A stretch of 64,000 bases of DNA. It comes from Bombus terrestris. Lineage: Eukaryota; Arthropoda; Insecta; Hymenoptera; Apidae. Within the stretch, counting starts at the first letter, position 1; each line of letters begins with the position of its first letter. The translations under genes were made by a program, and so were the position numbers. Location: NCBI RefSeq assembly GCF_910591885.1, contig NW_025963685.1:1-64000 (forward strand). Direction: 5' to 3'. Shown piece by piece: positions 13,891 through 28,100 of the stretch. The notes under the pieces were generated by a model. That model made no database searches and was not told the DNA's origin. It saw only the letters and a list, made by a program, of their open reading frames with translations.

Positions 13891-16800
13891 ACCGTTGGAC
13901 ATCGTTGGACACCGTGGGACAACGTGGGACAACGTGGGACAACGTGGGACATCGTGGGACAACGTGGGACAACGTGGGACAACGTGGGACAACGTGGGAC
14001 ATCGTGGGACAACGTGGGACAACGTGGGACAACGTGGGACATCGTGGGACAACGTGGGACAACGTGGGACAACGGGGGTCAACGTGGGACAACGTGGGAC
14101 ACCGTTGGACACCGTTGGACACCGTTGGACACCGTTGGACATCGTTGGACACCGTGGGACAACGTGGGACAACGTGGGACAACGTGGGAAACCATGGAAC
14201 AACGTGGGACAACGTGGGACACCGTTGGACATCGTTGGACATCGTTGGACACCGTGGGACAACGTGGGACAACGTGGGACAACGTGGGACAACGTCGGAC
14301 AACGTGGGACAACGTGGGACATCGTGGGACAACGTGGGACAACGTGGGACAACGTGGGACAACGTGGGACAACGTGGGACACCGTTGGACACCGTGGGAC
14401 ACCGTTGGACACCGTTGGACATCGTTGGACACCGTGGGACAACGTGGGACAACGTGGGACAACGTGGGACAACGTGGGACATCGTGGGACAACGTGGGAC
14501 AACGTGGGACAACGTGGGACAACGTGGGACATCGTGGGACAACGTGGGACAACGTGGGACAACGTGGGACATCGTGGGACAACGTGGGACAACGTGGGAC
14601 AACGTGGGACAACGTGGGACAACGTGGGACACCGTTGGACACCGTTGGACACCGTTGGACACCGTTGGACATCGTTGGACACCGTGGGACAACGTGGGAC
14701 AACGTGGGACAACGTGGGAAACCATGGAACAACGTGGGACAACGTGGGACACCGTTGGACATCGTTGGACATCGTTGGACACCGTGGGACAACGTGGGAC
14801 AACGTGGGACAACGTGGGACAACGTCGGACAACGTGGGACAACGTGGGACAACGTGGGACAACGTGGGACAACGTGGGACAACGTGGGACAACGTGGGAC
14901 AACGTGGGACAACGTGGGACAACGTGGGACAACGTGGGACAACGTGGGACAACGTGGGACAACGTGGGACAACGTGGGACAACGTGGGACAACGTGGGAC
15001 AACGTGGGACATCGTGGGACAACGTGGGACAACGTGGGACAACGTGGGACAACGTGGGACACCGTTGGACAACGTGGGACACCGTTGGACATCGTTGGAC
15101 ACCGTGGGACAACGTGGGACAACGTGGGACCACGTGGGACAACGTGGGACAACGTGGGACAACGTGGGACAACGTGGGACAACGTGGGACAACGTGGGAC
15201 ATCGTGGGACAACGTGGGACAACGTGGGACAACGTGGGACACCGTTGGACATCGTTGGACACCGTGGGACAACGTGGGACAACGTGGGAAACCATGGAAC
15301 AACGTGGGACAACGTGGGACACCGTTCGACATCGTTGGACAACGTGGGACAACGTGGGACAACGTGGGACACCGTTCGACATCGTTGGACAACGTGGGAC
15401 AACGTGGGACAACGTGGGACAACGTGGGACAACGTGGGACAACGTGGGACACCGTTGGACACCGTGGGACACCGTTGGACACCGTTGGACATCGTTGGAC
15501 ACCGTGGGACAACGTGGGACAACGTGGGACAACGTGGGACAACGTGGGACAACGTGGGACAACGTGGGACAACGTGGGACAACGTGGGACAACGTGGGAC
15601 AACGTGGGACAACGTGGGACACCGTTGGACAACGTGGGACACCGTTGGACATCGTTGGACACCGTGGGACAACGTGGGACAACGTGGGACAACGTGGGAC
15701 AACGTGGGACACCGTTGGACATCGTTGGACATCGTTGGACATCGTGGGACACCGTTGGACATCGTTGGACATCGTTGGACACCGTTGGACACCGTTGGAC
15801 AACGTGGGACATCGTGGGACAACGTGGGACAACGTGGGACAACGTGGGACAACGTGGGACACCGTTGGACACCGTGGGACACCGTTGGACACCGTTGGAC
15901 ACCGTTGGACATCGTTGGACATCGTTGGACATCGTGGGACACCGTTGGACATCGTTGGACATCGTTGGACACCGTTGGACATCGTTGGACACCGTTGGAC
16001 ATCGTTGGACATCGTTGGACATCGTGGGACACCGTTGGACATCGTTGGACATCGTTGGACACCGTGGGACAACGTGGGACAACGTGGGACAACGTGGGAA
16101 ACCATGGAACAACGTGGGACAACGTGGGACACCGTTGGACATCGTTGGACAACGTGGGACAACGTGGGACAACGTGGGACAACGTGGGACAACGTGGGAC
16201 AACGTGGGACAACGTGGGACACCGTTGGACACCGTGGGACACCGTTGGACACCGTTGGACATCGTTGGACACCGTGGGACAACGTGGGACAACGTGGGAC
16301 AACGTGGGACAACGTGGGACAACGTGGGACAACGTGGGACACCGTTGGACATCGTGGGACAACGTGGGACAACGTGGGACACCGTTGGACACCGTGGGAC
16401 ACCGTTGGACACCGTTGGACATCGTTGGACATCGTTGGACATCGTTGGACATCGTTGGACACCGTTGGACACCGTTGGACACCGTTGGACATCGTTGGAC
16501 ACCGTGGGACAACGTGGGACAACGTGGGACAACGTGGGACAACGTGGGACAACGTGGGACAACGTGGGACATCGTGGGACAACGTGGGACAACGTGGGAC
16601 AACGTGGGACAACGTGGGACAACGTGGGACATCGTGGGACAACGTGGGACAACGTGGGACAACGTGGGACAACGTGGGACACCGTTGGACAACGTGGGAC
16701 ACCGTTGGACATCGTTGGACACCGTGGGACAACGTGGGACAACGTGGGACCACGTGGGACAACGTGGGACACCGTTGGACATCGTTGGACACCGTGGGAC

Positions 16801-19611
16801 AACGTGGGACAACGTGGGACATCGTGGGACAACGTGGGACAACGTGGGACAACGTGGGACAACGTGGGACAACGTGGGACACCGTTGGACACCGTGGGAC
16901 ACCGTTGGACACCGTTGGACATCGTTGGACACCGTGGGACAACGTGGGACAACGTGGGACAACGTGGGACATCGTGGGACAACGTGGGACAACGTGGGAC
17001 AACGTGGGACAACGTGGGACATCGTGGGACAACGTGGGACAACGTGGGACAACGTGGGACAACGTGGGACAACGTGGGACAACGTGGGACAACGTGGGAC
17101 AACGTGGGATACCGTTGGACACCGTTGGACACCGTTGGACACCGTTGGACATCGTTGGACACCGTGGGACAACGTGGGACAACGTGGGACAACGTGGGAA
17201 ACCATGGAACAACGTGGGACAACGTGGGACACCGTTGGACATCGTTGGACATCGTTGGACACCGTGGGACAACGTGGGACAACGTGGGACAACGTGGGAC
17301 AACGTCGGACAACGTGGGACAACGTGGGACATCGTGGGACAACGTGGGACAACGTGGGACAACGTGGGACAACGTGGGACAACGTGGGACACCGTTGGAC
17401 ACCGTGGGACACCGTTGGACACCGTTGGACATCGTTGGACACCGTGGGACAACGTGGGACAACGTGGGACAACGTGGGACAACGTGGGACATCGTGGGAC
17501 AACGCGGGACAACGTGGGACAACGTGGGACAACGTGGGACATCGTGGGACAACGTGGGACAACGTGGGACAACGTGGGACATCGTGGGACAACGTGGGAC
17601 AACGTGGGACAACGTGGGACAACGTGGGACAACGTGGGACACCGTTGGACACCGTTGGACACCGTTGGACACCGTTGGACATCGTTGGACACCGTGGGAC
17701 AACGTGGGACAACGTGGGACATCGTGGGACAACGTGGGACAACGTTGGACAACGTGGGACAACGTGGGACATCGTGGGACAACGTGGGACAACGTGGGAC
17801 AACGTGGGACATCGTTGGACACCGTTGGACACCGTGGGACAACGTGGGACAACGTGGGACAACGTGGGACAACGTGGGACAACGTGGGACAACGTGGGAC
17901 AACGTGGGACAACGTGGGACAACGTGGGACAACGTGGGACAACGTGGGACAACGTGGGACACCGTTGGACATCGTTGGACAACGTGGGACAACGTGGGAC
18001 AACGTGGGACAACGTGGGACAACGTGGGACAACGTGGGACACCGTTGGACACCGTTGGACATCGTTGGACACCGTGGTACAACGTGGGACAACGTGGGAC
18101 AACGTGGGACATCGTGGGACAACGTGGGACAACGTGGGACACCGTTGGACATCGTTGGACACCGTGGGACAACGTGGGACAACGTGGGACAACGTGGGAC
18201 ACCGTTGGACACCGTTGGACACCGTTGGACACCGTTGGACATCGTTGGACACCGTGGGACAACGTGGGACAACGTGGGACACCGTTGGACATCGTTGGAC
18301 AACGTGGGACAACGTGGGACAACGTGGGACAACGTGGGACAACGTGGGACAACGTGGGACAACGTGGGACACCGTTGGACACCGTGGGACACCGTTGGAC
18401 ACCGTTGGACATCGTTGGACACCGTGGGACAACGTGGGACAACGTGGGACAACGTGGGACAACGTGGGACAACGTGGGACAACGTGGGACAACGTGGGAC
18501 AACGTGGGACAACGTGGGACAACGTGGGACAACGTGGGACATCGTGGGACAACGTGGGACAACGTGGGACAACGTGGGACAACGTGGGACACCGTTGGAC
18601 AATGTGGGACACCGTTGGACATCGTTGGACACCGTGGGACAACGTGGGACATCGTGGGACAACGTGGGACAACGTGGGACAACGTGGGACATCGTGGGAC
18701 AACGTGGGACAACGTGGGACAACGTGGGACAACGTGGGACAACGTGGGACACCGTGGGACACCGTGGGACAACGTGGGACAACGTGGGACAACGTGGGAC
18801 AACGTGGGACAACGTGGGACAACGTGGGACAACGTGGGACAACGTGGGACAACGTGGGACAACGTGGGACAACGTGGGACAACGTGGGACACCGTTGGAC
18901 ACCGTGGGACACCGTTGGACACCGTTGGACATCGTTGGACACCGTGGGACAACGTGGGACAACGTGGGACAACGTGGGACAACGTGGGACCACGTGGGAC
19001 AACGTGGGACAACGTGGGACAACGTGGGACAACGTGGGACAACGTGGGACAACGTGGGACACCGTTGGACAACGTGGGACACCGTTGGACATCGTTGGAC
19101 AACGTGGGACAACGTGGGACAACGTGGGACAACGTGGGACAACGTGGGACAACGTGGGACAACGTGGGACAACGTGGGACAACGTGGGACAACGTGGGAC
19201 AACGTGGGACAACGTGGGACATCGTGGGACAACGTGGGACAACGTGGGACAACGTGGGACAACGTGGGACAACGTGGGACATCGTGGGACAACGTGGGAC
19301 AACGTGGGACAACGTGGGACAACGTGGGACATCGTTGGACACCGTTGGACACCGTGGGACAACGTGGGACAACGTGGGACATCGTGGGACAACGTGGGAC
19401 AACGTGGGACAACGTGGGACATCGTGGGACAACGTGGGACAACGTGGGACAACGTGGGACAACGTGGGACAACGTGGGACACCGTTGGACACCGTTGGAC
19501 ACCGTTGGACACCGTTGGACATCGTTGGACACCGTGGGACAACGTGGGACAACGTGGGACAACGTGGGAAACCATGGAACAACGTGGGACAACGTGGGAC
19601 ACCGTTGGACA
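13891..19611. repeat. ~5.7-kb tandem block, copy 2
   Basis: This is the direct tandem partner of 7534-13890. Its offset relative to copy 1 steps from 6,360 to 6,350, 6,280, 6,240, 6,220 and finally 5,710 bp. The steps correspond to missing lengths of 1, 7, 4, 2 and 51 monomers, so apart from the small slips before 8231 every length change is a whole number of monomers. The 4-monomer loss near 18271 removes one G+G' compound. After about 19611 the order stops following the end of copy 1 and resembles the 5.9 kb region. Confidence 0.87.
15861..16500. repeat. TTGG-rich (B/C) block, copy within the second ~6 kb repeat
   Basis: Order matches 9501-10150 with one B monomer fewer at about 15911 and isolated monomer swaps (9881 against 16231; 10131 against 16481). 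It contains the core C C B C B C C E B C C at 15951-16060. GGG triplets and AA steps are sparse, so the G-quadruplex pattern that characterises A runs is interrupted over most of this stretch. Confidence 0.83.
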
Positions 19612-20360
19612 TCGTTGGACATCGTTGGACACCGTGGGACAACGTGGGACAACGTGGGACAACGTGGGACAACGTCGGACAACGTGGGACAACGTGGGAC
19701 AACGTGGGACAACGTGGGACAACGTGGGACAACGTGGGACAACGTGGGACAACGTGGGACAACGTGGGACAACGTGGGACATCGTGGGACAACGTGGGAC
19801 AACGTGGGACAACGTGGGACAACGTGGGACAACGTGGGACAACGTGGGACAACGTGGGACAACGTGGGACAACGTGGGACAACGTGGGACAACGTGGGAC
19901 ATCGTTGGACAACGTGGGACAACGTGGGACAACGTGGGACAACGTGGGACAACGTGGGACAACGTGGGACACCGTTGGACACCGTTGGACATCGTTGGAC
20001 ACCGTGGGACAACGTGGGACAACGTGGGACAACGTGGGACAACGTGGGACAACGTGGGACAACGTTGGACAACGTGGGACAACGTGGGACAACGTGGGAC
20101 AACGTGGGACATCGTGGGACAACGTGGGACAACGTGGGACACCGTTGGACATCGTTGGACACCGTGGGACAACGTGGGACAACGTGGGACAACGTGGGAC
20201 ACCGTTGGACACCGTTGGACACCGTGGGACACCGTTGGACATCGTTGGACACCGTGGGACAACGTGGGACAACGTGGGACAACGTGGGACAACGTGGGAC
20301 AACGTGGGACAACGTGGGACAACGTGGGACAACGTGGGACAACGTGGGACAACGTGGGAC

Positions 20361-22120
20361 ACCGTTGGACATCGTTGGACAACGTGGGACAACGTGGGAC
20401 AACGTGGGACAACGTGGGACAACGTGGGACAACGTGGGACACCGTTGGACACCGTTGGACATCGTTGGACACCGTGGGACAACGTGGGACAACGTGGGAC
20501 AACGTGGGACAACGTGGGACAACGTGGGACAACGTTGGACAACGTGGGACAACGTGGGACAACGTGGGACAACGTGGGACATCGTGGGACAACGTGGGAC
20601 AACGTGGGACACCGTTGGACATCGTTGGACACCGTGGGACAACGTGGGACAACGTGGGACAACGTGGGACACCGTTGGACACCGTTGGACACCGTTGGAC
20701 ACCGTTGGACATCGTTGGACACCGTGGGACAACGTGGGACAACGTGGGACAACGTGGGAAACCATGGAACAACGTGGGACAACGTGGGACACCGTTGGAC
20801 ATCGTTGGACAACGTGGGACAACGTGGGACAACGTGGGACAACGTGGGACAACGTGGGACAACGTGGGACAACGTGGGACACCGTTGGACACCGTGGGAC
20901 ACCGTTGGACACCGTTGGACATCGTTGGACACCGTGGGACAACGTGGGACAACGTGGGACAACGTAGGACAACGTGGGACAACGTGGGACAACGTGGGAC
21001 AACGTGGGACAACGTGGGACAACGTGGGACAACGTGGGACAACGTGGGACATCGTGGGACAACGTGGGACAACGTGGGACAACGTGGGACAACGTGGGAC
21101 ACCGTTGGACAACGTGGGACACCGTTGGACATCGTTGGACACCGTGGGACAACGTGGGACAACGTGGGACCACGTGGGACAACGTGGGACAACGTGGGAC
21201 AACGTGGGACAACGTGGGACAACGTGGGACAACGTGGGACACCGTTGGACATCGTTGGACAACGTGGGACAACGTGGGACAACGTGGGACAACGTGGGAC
21301 AACGTGGGACAACGTGGGACACCGTTGGACACCGTTGGACATCGTTGGACACCGTGGGACAACGTGGGACAACGTGGGACAACGTGGGACAACGTGGGAC
21401 AACGTGGGACAACGTTGGACAACGTGGGACAACGTGGGACAACGTGGGACAACGTGGGACATCGTGGGACAACGTGGGACAACGTGGGACACCGTTGGAC
21501 ATCGTTGGACACCGTGGGACAACGTGGGACAACGTGGGACAACGTGGGACACCGTTGGACACCGTTGGACACCGTTGGACACCGTTGGACATCGTTGGAC
21601 ACCGTGGGACAACGTGGGACAACGTGGGACAACGTGGGAAACCATGGAACAACGTGGGACAACGTGGGACACCGTTGGACATCGTTGGACAACGTGGGAC
21701 AACGTGGGACAACGTGGGACAACGTGGGACAACGTGGGACAACGTGGGACAACGTGGGACACCGTTGGACACCGTGGGACACCGTTGGACACCGTTGGAC
21801 ATCGTTGGACACCGTGGGACAACGTGGGACAACGTGGGACAACGTAGGACAACGTGGGACAACGTGGGACAACGTGGGACAACGTGGGACAACGTGGGAC
21901 AACGTGGGACAACGTGGGACAACGTGGGACATCGTGGGACAACGTGGGACAACGTGGGACAACGTGGGACAACGTGGGACACCGTTGGACAACGTGGGAC
22001 ACCGTTGGACATCGTTGGACACCGTGGGACAACGTGGGACAACGTGGGACCACGTGGGACAACGTGGGACAACGTGGGACAACGTGGGACAACGTGGGAC
22101 AACGTGGGACAACGTGGGAC
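20361..22120. repeat. 880-bp tandem duplication (2 x 88 monomers)
   Basis: Copies are 20361-21240 and 21241-22120. All checked markers are offset by exactly 880 bp: J at 20531 and 21411, G+G' at 20751 and 21631, aacgtaggac at 20961 and 21841, E at 21051 and 21931, and F at 21171 and 22051. The shared aacgtaggac is a private G-to-A change that creates a TAG in one + frame. Its presence in both copies shows the mutation preceded the duplication, and the lack of any other difference found shows the duplication is recent. Confidence 0.92.
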
Positions 22121-25100
22121 ATCGTGGGACAACGTGGGACAACGTGGGACACCGTTGGACATCGTTGGACACCGTGGGACACCGTGGGACAACGTGGGAC
22201 AACGTGGGACAACGTGGGACAACGTGGGACAACGTGGGACAACGTGGGACAACGTGGGACAACGTGGGACAACGTGGGACAACGTGGGACAACGTGGGAC
22301 AACGTGGGACAACGTGGGACACCGTGGGACACCGTTGGACACCGTGGGACACCGTTGGACACCGTTGGACATCGTTGGACACCGTGGGACAACGTGGGAC
22401 AACGTGGGACAACGTGGGACAACGTGGGACCACGTGGGACAACGTGGGACAACGTGGGACAACGTGGGACAACGTGGGACAACGTGGGACAACGTGGGAC
22501 AACGTGGGACACCGTTGGACAACGTGGGACACCGTTGGACATCGTTGGACACCGTGGGACAACGTGGGACAACGTGGGACAACGTGGGACAACGTGGGAC
22601 AACGTGGGACAACGTGGGACAACGTGGGACAACGTGGGACAACGTGGGACAACGTGGGACAACGTGGGACATCGTGGGACAACGTGGGACAACGTGGGAC
22701 AACGTGGGACAACGTGGGACAACGTGGGACATCGTGGGACAACGTGGGACAACGTGGGACAACGTGGGACAACGTGGGACATCGTTGGACACCGTTGGAC
22801 ACCGTGGGACAACGTGGGACAACGTGGGACATCGTGGGACAACGTGGGACACCGTGGGACAACGTGGGACAACGTGGGACAACGTGGGACAACGTGGGAC
22901 AACGTTGGACAACGTGGGACAACGTGGGACAACGTGGGACAACGTGGGACAACGTGGGACAACGTGGGACAACGTGGGACACCGTTGGACATCGTTGGAC
23001 ACCGTGGGACAACGTGGGACAACGTGGGACAACGTGGGACACCGTTGGACACCGTTGGACACCGTTGGACACCGTTGGACATCGTTGGACACCGTGGGAC
23101 AACGTGGGACAACGTGGGACAACGTGGGAAACCATGGAACAACGTGGGACAACGTGGGACAACGTGGGACAACGTGGGACATCGTGGGACAACGTGGGAC
23201 AACGTGGGACAACGTGGGACAACGTGGGACACCGTTGGACAACGTGGGACACCGTTGGACATCGTTGGACACCGTGGGACAACGTGGGACAACGTGGGAC
23301 AACGTGGGACAACGTTGGACAACGTGGGACAACGTGGGACAACGTGGGACAACGTGGGACATCGTGGGACAACGTGGGACAACGTGGGACACCGTTGGAC
23401 ATCGTTGGACACCGTGGGACAACGTGGGACAACGTGGGACAACGTGGGACACCGTTGGACACCGTTGGACACCGTTGGACACCGTTGGACATCGTTGGAC
23501 ACCGTGGGACAACGTGGGACAACGTGGGACAACGTGGGAAACCATGGAACAACGTGGGACAACGTGGGACAACGTGGGACAACGTGGGACATCGTGGGAC
23601 AACGTGGGACAACGTGGGACAACGTGGGACAACGTGGGACACCGTTGGACAACGTGGGACACCGTTGGACATCGTTGGACACCGTGGGACAACGTGGGAC
23701 AACGTGGGACCACGTGGGACAACGTGGGACAACGTGGGACAACGTGGGACAACGTGGGACAACGTGGGACAACGTGGGACAACGTGGGACACCGTTGGAC
23801 ATCGTGGGACAACGTGGGACAACGTGGGACAACGTGGGACAACGTGGGACAACGTGGGACAACGTGGGACACCGTTGGACACCGTTGGACATCGTTGGAC
23901 ACCGTGGGACAACGTGGGACAACGTGGGACAACGTGGGACAACGTGGGACAACGTGGGACAACGTTGGACAACGTGGGACAACGTGGGACAACGTGGGAC
24001 AACGTGGGACATCGTGGGACAACGTGGGACAACGTGGGACACCGTTGGACATCGTTGGACACCGTGGGACAACGTGGGACAACGTGGGACAACGTGGGAC
24101 ACCGTTGGACACCGTTGGACACCGCTGGACACCGTTGGACATCGTTGGACACCGTGGGACAACGTGGGACAACGTGGGACAACGTGGGAAACCATGGAAC
24201 AACGTGGGACAACGTGGGACACCGTTGGACATCGTTGGACAACGTGGGACAACGTGGGACAACGTGGGACAACGTGGGACAACGTGGGACAACGTGGGAC
24301 AACGTGGGACACCGTTGGACACCGTGGGACACCGTTGGACACCGTTGGACATCGTTGGACACCGTGGGACAACGTGGGACAACGTGGGACAACGTGGGAC
24401 AACGTGGGACAACGTGGGACAACGTGGGACAACGTGGGACAACGTGGGACAACGTGGGACAACGTGGGACAACGTGGGACATCGTGGGACAACGTGGGAC
24501 AACGTGGGACAACGTGGGACAACGTGGGACACCGTTGGACAACGTGGGACACCGTTGGACATCGTTGGACACCGTGGGACAACGTGGGACAACGTGGGAC
24601 CACGTGGGACAACGTGGGACAACGTGGGACAACGTGGGACAACGTGGGACAACGTGGGACAACGTGGGACATCGTGGGACAACGTGGGACAACGTGGGAC
24701 ACCGTTGGACATCGTTGGACACCCTGGGACACCGTGGGACAACGTGGGACAACGTGGGACAACGTGGGACAACGTGGGACAACGTGGGACAACGTGGGAC
24801 AACGTGGGACAACGTGGGACAACGTGGGACAACGTGGGACAACGTGGGACAACGTGGGACAACGTGGGACACCGTTGGACACCGTGGGACACCGTTGGAC
24901 ACCGTTGGACATCGTTGGACACCGTGGGACAACGTGGGACAACGTGGGACAACGTGGGACAACGTGGGACAACGTGGGACAACGTGGGACAACGTGGGAC
25001 AACGTGGGACAACGTGGGACAACGTGGGACAACGTGGGACATCGTGGGACAACGTGGGACAACGTGGGACAACGTGGGACAACGTGGGACACCGTTGGAC

Positions 25101-28100
25101 AACGTGGGACACCGTTGGACATCGTTGGACACCGTGGGACAACGTGGGACAACGTGGGACAACGTGGGACAACGTGGGACAACGTGGGACAACGTGGGAC
25201 ACCGTGGGACACCGTGGGACAACGTGGGACAACGTGGGACAACGTGGGACAACGTGGGACAACGTGGGACAACGTGGGACAACGTGGGACAACGTGGGAC
25301 AACGTGGGACAACGTGGGACAACGTGGGACAACGTGGGACAACGTGGGACAACGTGGGACACCGTTGGACACCGTGGGACACCGTTGGACACCGTTGGAC
25401 ATCGTTGGACACCGTGGGACAACGTGGGACAACGTGGGACAACGTGGGACAACGTGGGACCACGTGGGACAACGTGGGACAACGTGGGACAACGTGGGAC
25501 AACGTGGGACAACGTGGGACAACGTGGGACAACGTGGGACACCGTTGGACAACGTGGGACACCGTTGGACATCGTTGGACACCGTGGGACAACGTGGGAC
25601 AACGTGGGACAACGTGGGACAACGTGGGACAACGTGGGACAACGTGGGACAACGTGGGACAACGTGGGACAACGTGGGACAACGTGGGACAACGTGGGAC
25701 ATCGTGGGACAACGTGGGACAACGTGGGACAACGTGGGACAACGTGGGACAACGTGGGACATCGTGGGACAACGTGGGACAACGTGGGACAACGTGGGAC
25801 AACGTGGGACATCGTTGGACACCGTTGGACACCGTGGGACAACGTGGGACAACGTGGGACATCGTGGGACAACGTGGGACAACGTGGGACAACGTGGGAC
25901 ATCGTGGGACAACGTGGGACAACGTGGGACAACGTGGGACAACGTGGGACAACGTGGGACACCGTTGGACACCGTTGGACACCGTTGGACACCGTTGGAC
26001 ATCGTTGGACACCGTGGGACAACGTGGGACAACGTGGGACAACGTGGGAAACCATGGAACAACGTGGGACAACGTGGGACACCGTTGGACATCGTTGGAC
26101 AACGTGGGACAACGTGGGACAACGTGGGACAACGTGGGACAACGTGGGACAACGTGGGACACCGTTGGACACCGTTGGACATCGTTGGACACCGTGGGAC
26201 AACGTGGGACAACGTGGGACAACGTGGGACAACGTGGGACAACGTGGGACAACGTGGGACAACGTGGGACAACGTGGGACAACGTGGGACAACGTGGGAC
26301 AACGTGGGACAACGTGGGACAACGTGGGACAACGTGGGACACCGTTGGACACCGTTGGACACCGTTGGACACCGTTGGACATCGTTGGACACCGTGGGAC
26401 AACGTGGGACAACGTGGGACAACGTGGGACAACGTGGGACAACGTGGGACAACGTGGGACAACGTGGGACAACGTGGGACAACGTGGGACAACGTGGGAC
26501 ACCGTTGGACATCGTTGGACAACGTGGGACAACGTGGGACAACGTGGGACAACGTGGGACAACGTGGGACAACGTGGGACACCGTTGGACACCGTTGGAC
26601 ATCGTTGGACACCGTGGGACAACGTGGGACAACGTGGGACAACGTGGGACAACGTGGGACAACGTGGGACAACGTTGGACAACGTGGGACAACGTGGGAC
26701 AACGGGGGACAACGTGGGACATCGTGGGACAACGTGGGACAACGTGGGACACCGTTGGACATCGTTGGACACCGTGGGACAACGTGGGACAACGTGGGAC
26801 AACGTGGGACACCGTTGGACACCGTTGGACACCGTTGGACACCGTTGGACATCGTTGGACACCGTGGGACAACGTGGGACAACGTGGGACAACGTGGGAA
26901 ACCATGGAACAACGTGGGACAACGTGGGACACCGTTGGACATCGTTGGACAACGTGGGACAACGTGGGACAACGTGGGACAACGTGGGACAACGTGGGAC
27001 AACGTGGGACAACGTGGGACACCGTTGGACACCGTGGGACCCCGTTGGACACCGTTGGACATCGTTGGACACCGTGGGACAACGTGGGACAACGTGGGAC
27101 AACGTGGGACAACGTGGGACAACGTGGGACAACGTGGGACAACGTGGGACAACGTGGGACAACGTGGGACAACGTGGGACAACGTTGGACAACGTGGGAC
27201 AACGTGGGACAACGTGGGACAACGTGGGACATCGTGGGACAACGTGGGACAACGTGGGACACCGTTGGACATCGTTGGACACCGTGGGACAACGTGGGAC
27301 AACGTGGGACAACGTGGGACACCGTTGGACACCGTTGGACACCGTTGGACACCGTTGGACATCGTTGGACACCGTGGGACAACGTGGGACAACGTGGGAC
27401 AACGTGGGAAACCATGGAACAACGTGGGACAACGTGGGACAACGTGGGACAACGTGGGACATCGTGGGACAACGTGGGACAACGTGGGACAACGTGGGAC
27501 AACGTGGGACACCGTTGGACAACGTGGGACACCGTTGGACATCGTTGGACACCGTGGGACATCGTGGGACAACGTGGGACAACGTGGGACACCGTTGGAC
27601 ATCGTGGGACAACGTGGGACAACGTGGGACAACGTGGGAAACCATGGAACAACGTGGGACAACGTGGGACACCGTTGGACATCGTTGGACAACGTGGGAC
27701 AACGTGGGACAACGTGGGACACCGTTGGACATCGTTGGACACCGTGGGACAACGTGGGACAACGTGGGACAACGTGGGACACCGTTGGACACCGTTGGAC
27801 ACCGTTGGACACCGTTGGACATCGTTGGACACCGTGGGACAACGTGGGACAACGTGGGACAACGTGGGAAACCATGGAACAACGTGGGACAACGTGGGAC
27901 ACCGTTGGACATCGTTGGACAACGTGGGACAACGTGGGACAACGTGGGACACCGTTGGACACCGTTGGACATCGTTGGACACCGTGGGACAACGTGGGAC
28001 AACGTGGGACAACGTGGGACAACGTGGGACAACGTGGGACAACGTGGGACAACGTGGGACAACGTGGGACAACGTGGGACAACGTGGGACAACGTGGGAC

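Noticed and set aside
601..17110. aacgtgggat monomers (601, 2941, 17101) as independent C-to-T changes
   Set aside because: All three precede a B monomer in the same word (B-B-B-B-C type) and probably descend from one event copied with its block.
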